In this document: in pieces, positions 31,325 through 43,701 of the stretch
Layout of the letters: every line of letters starts with the position of its first letter
Numbering within the stretch: the stretch's first letter is position 1
Assembly (NCBI GenBank): GCA_037833965.1
Contig: AP031353.1
Coordinates: 9,798,501 to 9,862,500, forward strand
DNA length: 64,000 nucleotides
Source of the DNA: Marchantia polymorpha subsp. ruderalis
Taxonomy: Eukaryota > Streptophyta > Marchantiopsida > Marchantiales > Marchantiaceae
Direction: 5' to 3'
Notes under the pieces: model-generated
The model's database searches: none
What the model saw: the letters and a program-made list of their open reading frames with translations, nothing else
Told to the model about the DNA's origin: nothing
Program-made: the position numbers and the translations under genes

Positions 31325-31466
31325 GAACTCAAAAGTCGTGTAAGCGCCACCTGAGCTCTTCGCTCTGGCTGGCTGGCTGGGTGGCTGTGTGTGTAAGCAG
31401 CGGCAACACCTAGGAGAGTTGTCCGATCTGACAATTCTTCCGACACTAGACCGGTGCCAAATCAAA

Positions 31467-32358
31467 AACAGTGCTCTCCACGATTCTAGAAAATTGTCCA
31501 CAAGAGGTAACAAAGCTCTCAACAAAACTTGCGGCTATTACAACAAAGTCTCAAAATAGCAGCTCTGAAGTACGTCGGTTAAACATATTGCTGAAGAAGG
31601 GAAAGAGCTATGGGGATACAGTTTACCTCTTTCTTGTAATGGGTATATGCAAGTATGGTTATAACAGCCAAAATTACCTAAATATGGTTAGTTTTGTCTC
31701 TTAAAAAATATTAATTTAGTTTAATAAAAACTTAATTTAGGCCAATTTAACTTCTAAAAATGAGATTTAGTTTATTAAATTTTTTTCTCTAAAAAAATTA
31801 AATATAGAAATTATATTTAAAATATTTTTTTCGTTAATTTGGAAATAATATATCAAAATATCCATCAGTTTTACATAAGTATCCCCTTCCCGTTGGTTGC
31901 AACATGCAGGCACCAAATCACACCCACCTCCATTTAGGCGCCTAATCACCGGACCATTTAAGTAATTTAGGCCACGATATATAAGATCGCCTAATACAAA
32001 CATGACGGGGTATATGAGAAGTCTAGACTTGTTTGAAGAAGCTATGAACCAATCCATTTAGAGATATGATGGATTGCCACTATCTCACATTCACAGAGCT
32101 GAAGATGGAAATGATAAGCCACCGCTAATATTTCATGTTTTGAAAGAAAGGATCAAACATTTTCCTCTTCACGTCTTCGACTATGAAATTTGCTTTATGC
32201 TAACTGCCATCGTGCGAAGACATGTATATTTGAAGGTGTGTAAGCTGTCAAGCACAAAACAGAGCTCGTCCATGGGGGAACGAGGGCTCTCAATTGAATC
32301 ATACAGACTGACATTCTCGACAGAGGCCATTGCAGATCAGTGCACTGCCGGATGCTAG
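31467..32358 (+). pseudogene. Plus-strand coding relic R, U2
   Basis: The left part LSTILENCPQEV...VYLFLVMG is followed by the 356-bp insertion. The right part includes 94 open codons (MPLSHIHRAEDGNDKPPL...DQCTAGC) ending at 32,358. An in-frame TAG separates YMRSLDLFEEAMNQSI from RYDGLPLSH. Family unrecognised. Confidence 0.45.
31650..32007. mobile_element. 356-bp-type insertion, U2 (358 bp)
   Basis: Flanked by GGGTATATG at 31,641-31,649 and 32,008-32,016. Nearly identical to the U1b copy, so it entered the unit before that unit was duplicated. Confidence 0.7.
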
Positions 32359-32724
32359 AAAGTCCAAAAGATTTGACGAAATGAATTGAAACAGAATTCA
32401 TTGAGGTCAAGAAGGATGTCTCAGAATTCCTGTGCCCTTAAACATGTGAAATTTACAGTGAACTTCTTGACAACAACATTCAATTGTTCCACCCACACAT
32501 ATGTGGAGAAGTACTCCCATCAAACTGTGTAATTGGACACAAGATGAATACGGAATGTATTTCTGATGGACGATGATTGCAATAGCGTTATATTAATCAC
32601 TCTCGATGTATTAAAAGTGCTAACCTTTCTACTTCAGTGAGAGATGCGGTAAAGTTAAGGTAATAGACCTAGAAGTTGTAGCAGGAATACAAATATTCAG
32701 TGTTAATGCTACCATGCTGGTTAC

Positions 32725-32759
32725 TAAGTCCAGCATAAGTTCGAATCCTATTGGACTTA
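32725..32759 (+). other. tRNA-like minihelix, copy 3
   Basis: Same pairing as copy 1. The U2/U3 junction just to its left (around 32,457) preserves the empty target site of the LTR retrotransposon. Confidence 0.45.
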
Positions 32760-33494
32760 CTCGTTCAATTTAAATCAATATTGATTCATCTCAATTAACA
32801 GCGAACATACAAGATGTGATGTAAATTCTGCTTGAAAATGAATAAGAGAATGCACGATAGGGATATGTTAAATGTACAGGTATCAATCGTTCGAGGAATA
32901 CTTCTTTGGGGCATATGTGCGTGTTCTGTATCAAATGTAAAAGGAAATCTAGGATTCTTATGGCAAAACTTGCAAATAGTTTATCGTGCATGATCCATTT
33001 GTTAGCGAATAATACCGCAGAAGTTGCAACCTCCTCTTGAGAGGCAAAGCAACACCTCTCTGCTATGCAATTTGCGAAATTAAAGTGCGAGTTGAAATCC
33101 GACAGAGTCTAAGTTTTCATATAAGAGGGTCTACCTTAGAGGGCACCTCCTTGAGCAAAGGTGTCATCCCTTGTGATACATGAAGCATGTATGTCTAATT
33201 TACACACAACACTACCACTCTTCCTTCAACCGGAAGTTCTGAAAATCATGTGTCTTGGTGTACTTTGATACTTTATACTCTGGACATTCTTGAACAAGAA
33301 ATTGTGTAGGAGCGCAGGTTCCGACATAATTGAGAGAGTGTACACATTATACAGATACACGTCTATACATTAATCAGATAGTGGTAGGCTTGAGTGAAGA
33401 GAGAGAGAGATGGTAGCTGTTGTAGCATGTAGGCATGCTCGTCACCTGAAAGTTCTGAATCACATGAGTTCATGACCTGTTTCGCACGCAACTT
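32760..33494. other. Unit leader U3a, no gene seen
   Basis: Copy of the U2 leader, sharing its short insertion relative to U1a. No supported gene. Confidence 0.6.
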
Positions 33495-34277
33495 CCAGTA
33501 TCTGTTTCACTTCGTCAGTAGATTCATATTAGATTTCATTCGTCATAGATTTTTGTATCCCAGCTGAACCAGCGGTGCTTGCCCCACAAGATCGATGATT
33601 CCCCTCGTGACTTCAACGAGTTTCTTCGAGGTGGATCTGTTCTTCACGAGTCAGTGTCAAGAAGTGCTCGTCAGCTTGTGCTCTGATATCCTCAAATGCA
33701 CGATCAACTGTGATGGTTCCATATGGTATGCCATAGTTGTTGGTAGGGGTGTTGACTGTCACCCGTGTGATCCGAGAGAGGTCAGCACAGTGAGCTTCGT
33801 GTATCAAATCACTTTGCAATTGATTTGCGTTCTTCATGCTCTCTTGCAGATCAGCCAGTATCTTATTCTGTTCGTCAGTAGTCTCCTTCGTGTATCCCAG
33901 CTGAACCAGCGGTGCTTGCCCCACAAGATCGGTGATTCCCCTAGTCACTTCAACGATTTTCTTGGAGATGGATCTGTTCTTCACGATGTTCCATGGCCTG
34001 GATCCCTGGCTGATGCACTCACGCACCACTACTTGCGCTTCTTCCAGTCGGGATCGAGTTTCTCCAGCCACTCTGTTACAGGCGTTGACTTGTTCTGACC
34101 CTGCACGATTTTTTAGCTATCACAAAGGAAATGCACAAGTGGTGCCAAACCCTCAAGCAGTACGAGCAATGCTTTACAATTTTTGTTACGATCCACAGCT
34201 TGCCTGACTGCATCGGTCACTTCCTGCAGCAACAGCTCGATTCCAAAGCCGATGTCAACGCTTACAAGCTCAGCCAT
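33495..34277 (-). pseudogene. NLR 5' relic (CC_R domain), U3a
   Basis: ATG 34277 gives 54 residues (MAELVSVDIGFGIELLL to FLCDS) and stops at 34,113. The remaining CC_R sequence continues in shifted frames, and the 3' end has the same internal partial repeat as U1a and U2. The uORF is at 34,340-34,384. It is the sister of the U1a relic and was carried by the U1/U3 duplication. Confidence 0.85.
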
Positions 34278-34962
34278 TGCAACGTAATTGTTGTAGACTG
34301 CAACTGCTCCCTCGAGTGACGAACCGTATGGCCCCACACCTACAGACAAATTGCCTGGACAATGTGGTCCTCTGTAATTAGCATCTGTTTAGAACGTTGA
34401 GCTTGTAATCTCTTAAATCAGCTTTTTTAAGACAATTTACATATAATTCCCACATTTGGAAAACTATCTTCCGCTAGTACTAAGATATATCTGACTATCC
34501 CTTGATCCTTGAGATACTTTTAATTGGAGATACCTTTACATGAATGACGGTCAGAGGAGTGTACGAGAGATTGCATAATTATAACATTGTCAATAATTCT
34601 CAGAGTTCACATCACATCTTGTCAATTTTCTAAGGGCTGGAATCCTATGAAGTGGGAGATGAGTAAACATTTCAACTTATTTCAAGTTGGTCTAAGTTTA
34701 AGTTTGTGGGTTGTCATGGCTAGAGGATTCTGATATCGAACTGTTGCTGGCATTGCTGATAATTGAGTATTAGAATTTCTAGAATTTATAAAAGACCTAG
34801 ACCTAGATCTAGACCTGTTGTAGAGACATGATCTAGAAATGATAGCAAACTATTGATGTTCACTATCATGGGATGAGAAAACCCGAGAGGTTTAGGCATG
34901 AAGCTTCAGAGAGAAGCAGTTCACAAACCTGTATCGTCTAGGGTGAAATGATCGCTACTTAC

Positions 34963-35166
34963 CACCAATATGGAATCCAACAAGCAGACAACTGAACCGA
35001 GATTATCGCGACGGACAGTATTTCCCAGGCTATTTTGCATCCCACCTTCACGTTCTGCAAACTATTGGACCCACAACGCCCTGAACAGAGCAAGCAATAC
35101 AGCCAATTCCATGTCGGTCGGACACAATGAATGCACTTTCTCCATGCGAGTGCAGCTTCGGGGCAT
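34963..35166 (-). other. Candidate 204-nt exon, U3a (broken)
   Basis: Acceptor, donor and length are kept, but an in-frame TAG follows RALWVQ. The intact splice signals around a broken frame suggest either that the block is noncoding or that this copy has decayed. Confidence 0.35.
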
Positions 35167-35678
35167 CTGGAAATGAAATTCTGATGACTGAGATCTTTGC
35201 TGCAGAGAAACATGATTTCATGAGGAGACGAGTAATCGTCAGATAAATCAGAATTGGCGTCCTTATCAGTGACGAAGTACAGATGCTTCTGAGTGGGGAT
35301 GTTCAGCAGAGGTACTTCGTTTCCACAGAAGAAATCAAATTGACATGGTCGAGATTCTGATCACGTGTGTGCGGGCTAAAAACCTTGCCATCAGCGAAAC
35401 TAAAAGTTTTTCTCGATTTTCTAGTTTAGTTCTCATCCGCGTCTGATGAGCATGTGGTTACCTGCGTGCTGGCTTGGTGCTGAATCGGTGTCCGTCGTCT
35501 CTTGTGCATAAACTTTCCTTCCCGTTATCGCTCGTATTCCATCGACGAAGCTCACCGAGCGTGGAGGGCCATTTGAGCACGAGTGCACTCTGTGTGAGAC
35601 AGGAGTGCGAATGCTCACATTGTCTGACAGTGTACCCCGTTGACTTTTGAAGGAAGTGCGATAGTGTCCCCGTCTGAC
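35167..35678. other. Conserved upstream flank, U3a
   Basis: Homologous to 11,427-11,938. The minus strand reads LLNIPTQKHLYFVTDKDANS and then DLSDDYSSPHEI in one frame, protein-like but stopped further upstream. No gene called. Confidence 0.4.
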
Positions 35679-35762
35679 AAGACTTTTCACTGCTACTTGG
35701 ATGGTTGCATATTTCCATGAAGTTTTGGTCTCTCGTCTTTAGTGGCTTGAGTGAAAAGTCTT
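35679..35762. mobile_element. 84-bp internally deleted E element, U3a
   Basis: Same 12-bp TIRs and core as 2,147-2,230, so the internal deletion predates the U1/U3 duplication. Confidence 0.6.
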
Positions 35763-35934
35763 TTAAGCGCCACCTGAGCACTTCGCTGTGGGTGGCTGTG
35801 TGTGTAAGTAGCGGAAACTCGTAACTTTCTAAGGCTTTTTTGCATAAGGGCACTGCGGCTACACCTAGGGGAGTTGTCAGATCTGACAATTCTTCCAACA
35901 CTAGACCGCTGCCAAATCAAAGACAGCTCTATCC

Positions 35935-36405
35935 ACGATTCTAGAAATTTCCAAAAGAGGTAAACAAAGGTCTCAATAAAACTTGCAGCTATTAGTACAA
36001 GGTCTGAAAGTAGCAGTTCTGATGTAGATTGGTTGAACATATTGCGGAAGAAGGAAAAGAACCAAGGGGATATGATTCATCTCTTTCTTGTGAAAGGGTA
36101 TATGATAAGTCTACCCTTGTTTGAAGAAGTTGTGAACAAATGCATTTAGAGAGATGAGCGATTAAGTCTAGCCCACATTCATAGAGCCGTAGATATATAT
36201 GATAAGACATCGCTAATATTTCATGTTTTGAAAGAAAGTATCAAACATATTAATCTTCACGAGTTCTACTTTGAAATGCTGCTTTATGCTAACACACGGA
36301 GACATGTATATTTGAAGGTGTGTACGCTGGCAAGTACAAAACAGAGCTCATTCATGCGTGAACGAGGGCTCTCATACAGATTGACATACTCTACGGCAGC
36401 CTGAT
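35935..36405 (+). pseudogene. Plus-strand coding relic R, U3a
   Basis: Near-identical to the U1a copy, without the 356-bp insertion. It carries the shared TAG before RDERLSLAHIHRA and ends near SYRLTYSTAA. Confidence 0.45.
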
Positions 36406-39400
36406 GCTAGAAAGTAAAAAAGATTGACCAAATGAGTTGAAAGTGAGTTCCTTGAGGTCAAGAAGGATGTTTCAAAATTTTTCTGAGCTTAAAAATGTGA
36501 AACTATCTATGAGCTTAGTGACATAAACATTCAATAGTTTCAGCCACAACATACGGGAAGAAGAATTTCCATCAAATTGTGTAACATGACACAAGATGAA
36601 TACAGAAAATATTTCAGATGGATAATGATTGCAATAACGTTAAATTAATCACTCTGAAGAATCTTTTTGCTGATAATTTGTACGATTTGAATTGAGATTA
36701 TACTCAAGAAATATATTTGAGATCATAAGTATTCTAAAGTTGAGTACATAGATCAATAGACAGTATATTTATTTTATGAATTAACTTGGGAATTAAAAGT
36801 TTAGCTAATGCATTCTTGATAGTTCACAGATCTGAATTCATATGTAACAACTACATAGTGTTTTAAAAGTAATGAGGTTTGTAAACATCTTTTGTTGATA
36901 AGAATTTTTAAAAAAATTAATCAAGATAGAGATATAATTACATTATATTGAATTATCTATAATTTTCAAATGTTAGTCATCTGTGTGTTTGTTAAATAAG
37001 GATCGTATGTTAATTATTCCATCAATTAAAAATCACACGTTAACAATTTGTTTGCTTGTTAGTATGTTCTGCCACATCATCAATCCACTATAAGTGTAAT
37101 AGATATTGGGGGTGAGATTTTATGATCTTGTATTTGTTGGTAAAATCTATGTAAAATAGATGAATGTTATTCTTGATACCTATCATTTTTTAATTTTATG
37201 TTTCATTTTTGAGTGAGCTTAACTTTTAAACTCTAGTGTCACCGCTGTAAAAATATAATAATGTTTATGAAATTAGTTATATTCACAAAGATCAATTTTA
37301 GCAAAAATAAACTACACAATAGTTATTATGATTTAACTTGATAATTTTTGATGTATTATATATAATAAAATTATTCAATATAATTTCAAGAAATAGTGAA
37401 AATCCGTGTGAAAATATCTATTTCATCAATGAAAAATTTGAATATGCAAAGGATGTTAGGGTTTTAATAAAAGTTTGTTATAAATGATAAGTTGAGACTT
37501 TTTTAAAAAGTATGTTTAGACATGATAATGTAAATGAAATAATAATCTTTGATAATCATGATGTATAATACAGACGCCATTTAAGATAAATATGAAAAGA
37601 ATAGGTTCAAAAGTCTAAGTAAATATCAATATTATTCTAAATGTTTAATTCTTGAAAGTTTGTTTTGGTAAAAATTTAGTCGTATAAAAATGTGTTGTTG
37701 AATATACAATTTGCATAAAAGATATCTTTTGTTTGCAATGCTTAATTTAAAACAAGCAGCAATATTTGACTGCGAAATATATTTTTTGATGCAAAGAAAA
37801 ACGTATCTAGCATTGATATTGATATTGATATATAAATCAATTTTGTGAGATTAATAATGATGATAAATCAACATATGTCAAAGATTTAAATAACAACAAA
37901 TCTTTTTTCTGCGTTGATTAATTATACAAATCATACATCAACACAAATATGGATATTATATTTATCCTTCTATCAAAGTTTCACAACAATCTCATATTTA
38001 TAAAAATTTGATAAAACAACTTCATATGATTTTGAGTGATTAGATTAAGTACATTTATTTTGTTGTCACAACTTTCAAATATGAAATAGACCCAAATTTG
38101 TAGAATAGATTTTTTGTATATATTTGCAACAAACACATACTTCAATCATCTTTGTTGAATGATATTAACTTATATATTTCAACGTGATTTTTGTGGTTAT
38201 TATTATATAAGTATCATAACTATAGGTTGAACTTCTTCCAAATCCATCAATTGTTATTGTCATGACAAAATCAAATTTGCTTAATTTGTTTCCTTATTTA
38301 TTAGATTATTATAAGATAGTTAAATGGAAATTTAGATAAAATGCTGTTCAAAATTATCTATAATTTAAAATGATGAATAATCTGTAGATGATTTTCCAAA
38401 TTGTTCAATTTTATACCAAGATATGATATAATATATTGTTTCAGTTTTTTTTTTATTCCATTCATTTTTCATCTTCAATCAATGTCATAGAGTTTTTATG
38501 ATTAATTTTTTTTTCATTTCATTTGCAATATGCTTATAATAATTGATAATTTGTGCTTTGATGAATAAGTAACTTAACATGTTGTGTTGATTAATTTTCA
38601 TATGTTTTTCACGTAAATTTGATAAAAATCATAACTCTTGCAAAAGTTTACAAAATTTTTGCAGTGTTACATAATTGATAACTTGTGTCTCAATCTTCTA
38701 AACATGAATCAAACCTTCAAAATGTATTTCATAAACCAAATTTTTTTATATCAATTCATGAATTTAATTCATTCTTATTTCCAAAATACTTCATGAATTT
38801 TAGATCGGACAACATAATCTACATAAACATATATGATTAATATTTTATATTAAATGCAATTGACTTTCTTGCAATTTGTTGTAGAGCTGAAATTGTGAAT
38901 CTTTCTTATTCTTCCAACAATAAAATACATATTGATATGAATGTACTTATCATAGAATGAATCAAAAATTTGATTATGATTTCATAAATCCTCATCAAAA
39001 TTCAAACTTTGTTTAAATTTTGAACATCAGATGCATTGAAAAGACATTGAAATAGTTGCACATTGAGATTAAATCAAAAAATCAGAATGCACACGTATAC
39101 TTAAAACAGAATAGATTTTGTTCAAAATTATTGATTATGTTGACAAAAAAATCTAAAATTTAGTTCTAAAAATTTTTTATTGTGTTAGCAAGAGCTTTTA
39201 CAAACTGTATTATATATTGACAGATTAATTATAATTAAAGTAATCAAAGTTAAATGCAAATGTCAATTTCAATTATATGTAACATGTTTTACCAATCTCA
39301 TATTTTGAAGGCTTTAATATACTTGACATATGTAATTTAAAGCTAATTGAAACAAAGTTGAAACACAAACATAATCAAACAACACATTGAGTGTGCACAC

Positions 39401-42400
39401 AACACATCTTATTCAACACTAGTTGGATGAGTTTTTCAAAATCAATGTATTGTTGCGTAGTATAATCATGACAAATAGTTAATCGAACGTTGCTTGGTTG
39501 AATTTTTCAAAATCCAAGTTTTGTTACGTTGTAAAAATCATGACAAATAATGAGTCAAATTACTTTAGCAAATACATATTTTTCAACATCAGTTGGTCGA
39601 GTTTTTTTAACATTGTGTTGCATAGTATAAATCATGATAAATAATCTTTTTCGATAATTTTTGAAAATATTTCTCACATAACCATCCTTCATTATTTGTG
39701 TATAGATATTTCAATTTATCTCAAGCTTAATTCTTAAATTTTAGAAATTAAATTGATATCAGATTTTGGTATGAAAAATAAATTTGAAATTATCATTAAT
39801 AAAAATATATGATGTTCTTTTAAAGATGAGGCTTTAAAATTTGATTTCCAAGAGTCATTATTTACATACTTAAATATCTTTATGAAGCTATGAGTTGAAC
39901 ATCAAATGCTTTTTACTCTTATCTTTTTCATCACCTAATGTTTCTTATCCACTAAGTTAAATTTTCACATATCAATTACCAGCTCATGTTGCCAAGGGTA
40001 TCAAATACTTGTTATCATAATGAGATCTATGTGAAAAAATTAACTCTAACTATAATCTCATAATTTAAAATACCAAACAGAAACAACATCAATTCAAAAT
40101 ATAATAAAATGGACTTTATTAAATTCAATATTTTACTTTAGCATGTATAATTTATTATTATTATTTTTTTAACATAATCATAATCTCATTTCAAACATTT
40201 TTTTTTGAGATCTTCCATTCAATTATTTTTGAATCTTATATTCCAAATCGAGTGTAAACTAATTTTACATGGACTGTTAGATAGAAGTTGGATCTTTTAT
40301 CATATATCAATCTTATATTTATTCTAAAATGTAAAAAATGTAATATAAAATATCATTATATAAATTTCATACATCATCATTTTCTTAGATGGATTATATG
40401 AAGCATAAATTTGACACTATAAAATAGTGTCACAAACTAATATAGTATTTTTGAATTTCATTTGACAATTATTTTTGACTTGATCATTTTTGCAACATAT
40501 ACAAATATTTGGTATTTTAAGAACTAATATTTGCACTTGAATATAACTCTGGACTTAAAATTTGTTTCATCATTGTAATGATGAAACAAATTATATGATT
40601 ATATTTGAAACTAATTTAAAGACTTCCTAGATGTAGAGAATGAAAAGTGTAAGTTATAAGTCTACAAAACACTTATAAGTTTGGTGTAGATAATTGTTTA
40701 CCTGGCATGACGAAACAATACGCATGAAAATGATTGACAAGAAAAAAATTAATAATTTAAAAAGATGAATTATCATTTTTCCATCATTAATTTTTTCTAA
40801 CATTATGAAAATTAAGAACAAGACCACCAAAACCATCTATGTGATCTTGTATTCGTATATCATAATCTTTCATCTATAATCACTTTAGTATAAAAAAATA
40901 GAACTTATATGATGAATCTTTGCAATAAAATTGACTCACAAATTTTCAACAATAAAATATAATAATAATATTCATTCATTTATTTCATGTAAAGATTTTT
41001 TAATTTAATATACAAATATTTACAACTTATGTTTTAAGATACTTCTGATTGTTGAAGATGAAGATTTTAGATATCAACATATATCCAAACTTGTTATCTT
41101 TAGTTTGAATTTAAATTTACTATTTCAAAACAGATTGTTCATCGAATTTTATTTATGCTATATCTACTACTTCAAAATTCTATCAAATCCTATATGTACT
41201 TTTTTTTGCATAATCTGTGCATAAAACTATTCTATTCATTCATAAAACCAATCCTTGAAATAAAATTTTTGTTCTTCTTGTAAACTTTGTGAAATTTTGA
41301 TTTATCATTATGACTAGTGTCACAACATTAACAATCTTTTTCTATTATCACTGCTAGAATGTTTATGTTTGAATCAAAAATAATTATTTGCATCCAAATA
41401 TTGCTATTTACTTTAATTTGAACATTGCAAACACAAAATAAACTTTACACAACTCACTTCATCAACAATTCCAGTATTAGAAAGATTAGTTTTTTAAAAA
41501 ATCAAGCTTTCAACAATTATTCACTTAGTGTGATCTAGATATTTACTAAGACTTTTGGACGTACTGATTTCATATTATATGGTTTACATTTAATTCATCA
41601 TGATTCTAGAAGGTTTTTATCTCACCTACATACCCATGTTTTAACATATTTTCACCAAAACTTCAACTTAACAATAGCACAAATTGTTACATATACCCTA
41701 ATATCATTTTTATATCCAAAATTTTTTTGATGAAAAAAATAATCTCACAACTCATTTTATTACTGATTGAGATTCTATTATGCAAGTCTTTATTTACAGT
41801 TTTTCAATAATTATCACAGTAAAGCATGATAATTACTGCATAACTTACTTTCACTAAGATTGATCTTGGTAGATTTGACTAATTTCATAAAAATTATTAT
41901 TTTTTAACATGTTAATAGACTTTGATAACATGTTAATTTTGATTAGTAAACATAAATCTAAGTTTGATTCAATCTAACTATTGAATTTTTAACTCCCTCA
42001 TGTTAATACTAAAATTACTCTACTTTCATACTTTTCAACTATGAAAGTAATAAAAATTTTTAAAAGAAGTTTTATTTTAGAATTTTGTATCTAATTTTAT
42101 CAAAAAGATTATCCAATCATTTTGCTTAGATGATTTCAACTTCAATTAATAATTGTGATATCTTATGAATAACTATTGTACTTTCATTCATTCGTATCAT
42201 GATCATAGCTCGAGAATTATACAATTGCATCAAGAGTTGATGATTTCTAATACTTTTAATTTCTTCAATTTTTGTTGCATCGTCTTAAAAATAATTAAAT
42301 CAAATTATCAATCAAATATCATAGATTTATTGATTTATTTTCTCATCACATAATTGAAACTAAGATGTCAAATTTTTACTAAAAACAATTGTATGTCATG

Positions 42401-43480
42401 ATTAACAACTTTTAACATCAAAAATTCAATTAGAACTTTAACATTTAATGTCTAAAGTTGAAAAATTCAAAATCAATGAAATAAGCTTGCTTATTCCATA
42501 CAAAATCAACGTCAACTAGATAAAATAAGATATCAGTAAATCAAGTAAAACAACTTCAGCATTTTAAAATTATGAAAATTTTAATCACGAATTTAGTTTT
42601 GAGTTATTCAAGTAATATAATCTACTTGGAACATTCTTAAAAATGATTAGATTCACATAAGGATTAGATTTGTTACATGTCAAGTTCAATAACTACACCA
42701 GTATAACATTTAATTCAAAATGTGTACTTCAAATTTTCTAACGGGTTGCTGGCCCTCGGATCCCATCCAGCGACCTATGTTGACTACGCTATGATGGTTG
42801 CAAAATATCGTCATTCATGTGAGAGCATCGATCCAGGTTTTGTGAGTATAACTTGAGAGGAAGAAATACTTTCTTCCTCTCAATTTAAAATTTAATATTC
42901 GTTTTCAGATAACTCAACTTGAAAACTTTACAAAATAAATTATCTACTATTAAACTGTCGGAGTTTGCATGCGATTGTGCATATTTGACTTTTGTGCACA
43001 TCTGCACTTTGGCTACCTAATTGCTCAGAGTTTCCGCCTAGATTCAACTCTGACTCTTACATCCATGTAAAGGTCATACTTTCTTGTCATGAGTTCTTAA
43101 TCATTTTTGTAGTTGGACATTTAGATCCATTGGCTGGTCTTGAGATGCAATGAAAGGGTCTTCGATCCAACATTTGGAGCACATTTAGCAAGCTTAGATC
43201 TATGGTCGTGTCTCATTCCATGGAGTTATTATTTACATGAAAAGCATCAATAACCCTTCAGCAATACAATAGTTGCCACAAACTTCACTTGTAAGGATTT
43301 GGTATCGACTTACATTTGGAATCTGATCCCGCAACTTAACCAAATAATGCACTGAGTCCTCATCACTGGACTAACGGTTAGTGCGGTGTTATCCTCGGAA
43401 CTGAAACGAATGTGATGGGCAAATTCACGGATCAGTCAAAAGTTAGGGCTCTTCAGCTCCTCACCCCAAAATCTCACCGG
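36406..43480. other. AT-rich gene-free island 2
   Basis: 36,406-41,450 repeats island 1 almost base for base. 41,451 to about 42,740 is further AT-rich DNA that is missing from U1. From about 42,740 to 43,480 the base composition becomes more balanced, without a clear gene. It contains the second copies of the three-unit tandem repeat (39,414-39,648) and the 16-bp hairpin (40,559-40,592). This copy shows what the U1 deletion removed. Confidence 0.75.
40559..40592. repeat. Perfect 16-bp hairpin, second copy
   Basis: Same arms and 2-base spacer as 7,029-7,062, with no differences. Confidence 0.6.
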
Positions 43481-43488
43481 TCCCGAAA

Positions 43489-43701
43489 ATGGCGGAGTTA
43501 GCTAAAGCCTTGTTAAGAGAGATGCGAGCCGATAACGAGCTAGTAACCGGCATTCGGGACTCGCAGAGAAACTTCCACCTGGCTTTAGCGAGCAGGATAG
43601 ACTTTGCCTGTTATCGTCAGCCGGTTCTGTGCCACGAGTGCATTGAATTCTGGAGAGAGATTATCACCAGCTCCACATTCACGAAGATGCAAGATCCGTA
43701 G
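43489..43701 (+). other. Small plus-strand ORF overlapping the NLR-2 3' end
   Basis: ATG 43489 in a good context (CCGAAAATGGCGG) opens 70 codons. The first 32 (MAELAKALLREMRADNEL...) lie outside NLR-2; the rest is antisense to the NLR-2 C-terminus. The unique part looks protein-like and may be a truncated first exon of another gene. It may equally be chance. No family recognised. Confidence 0.2.
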
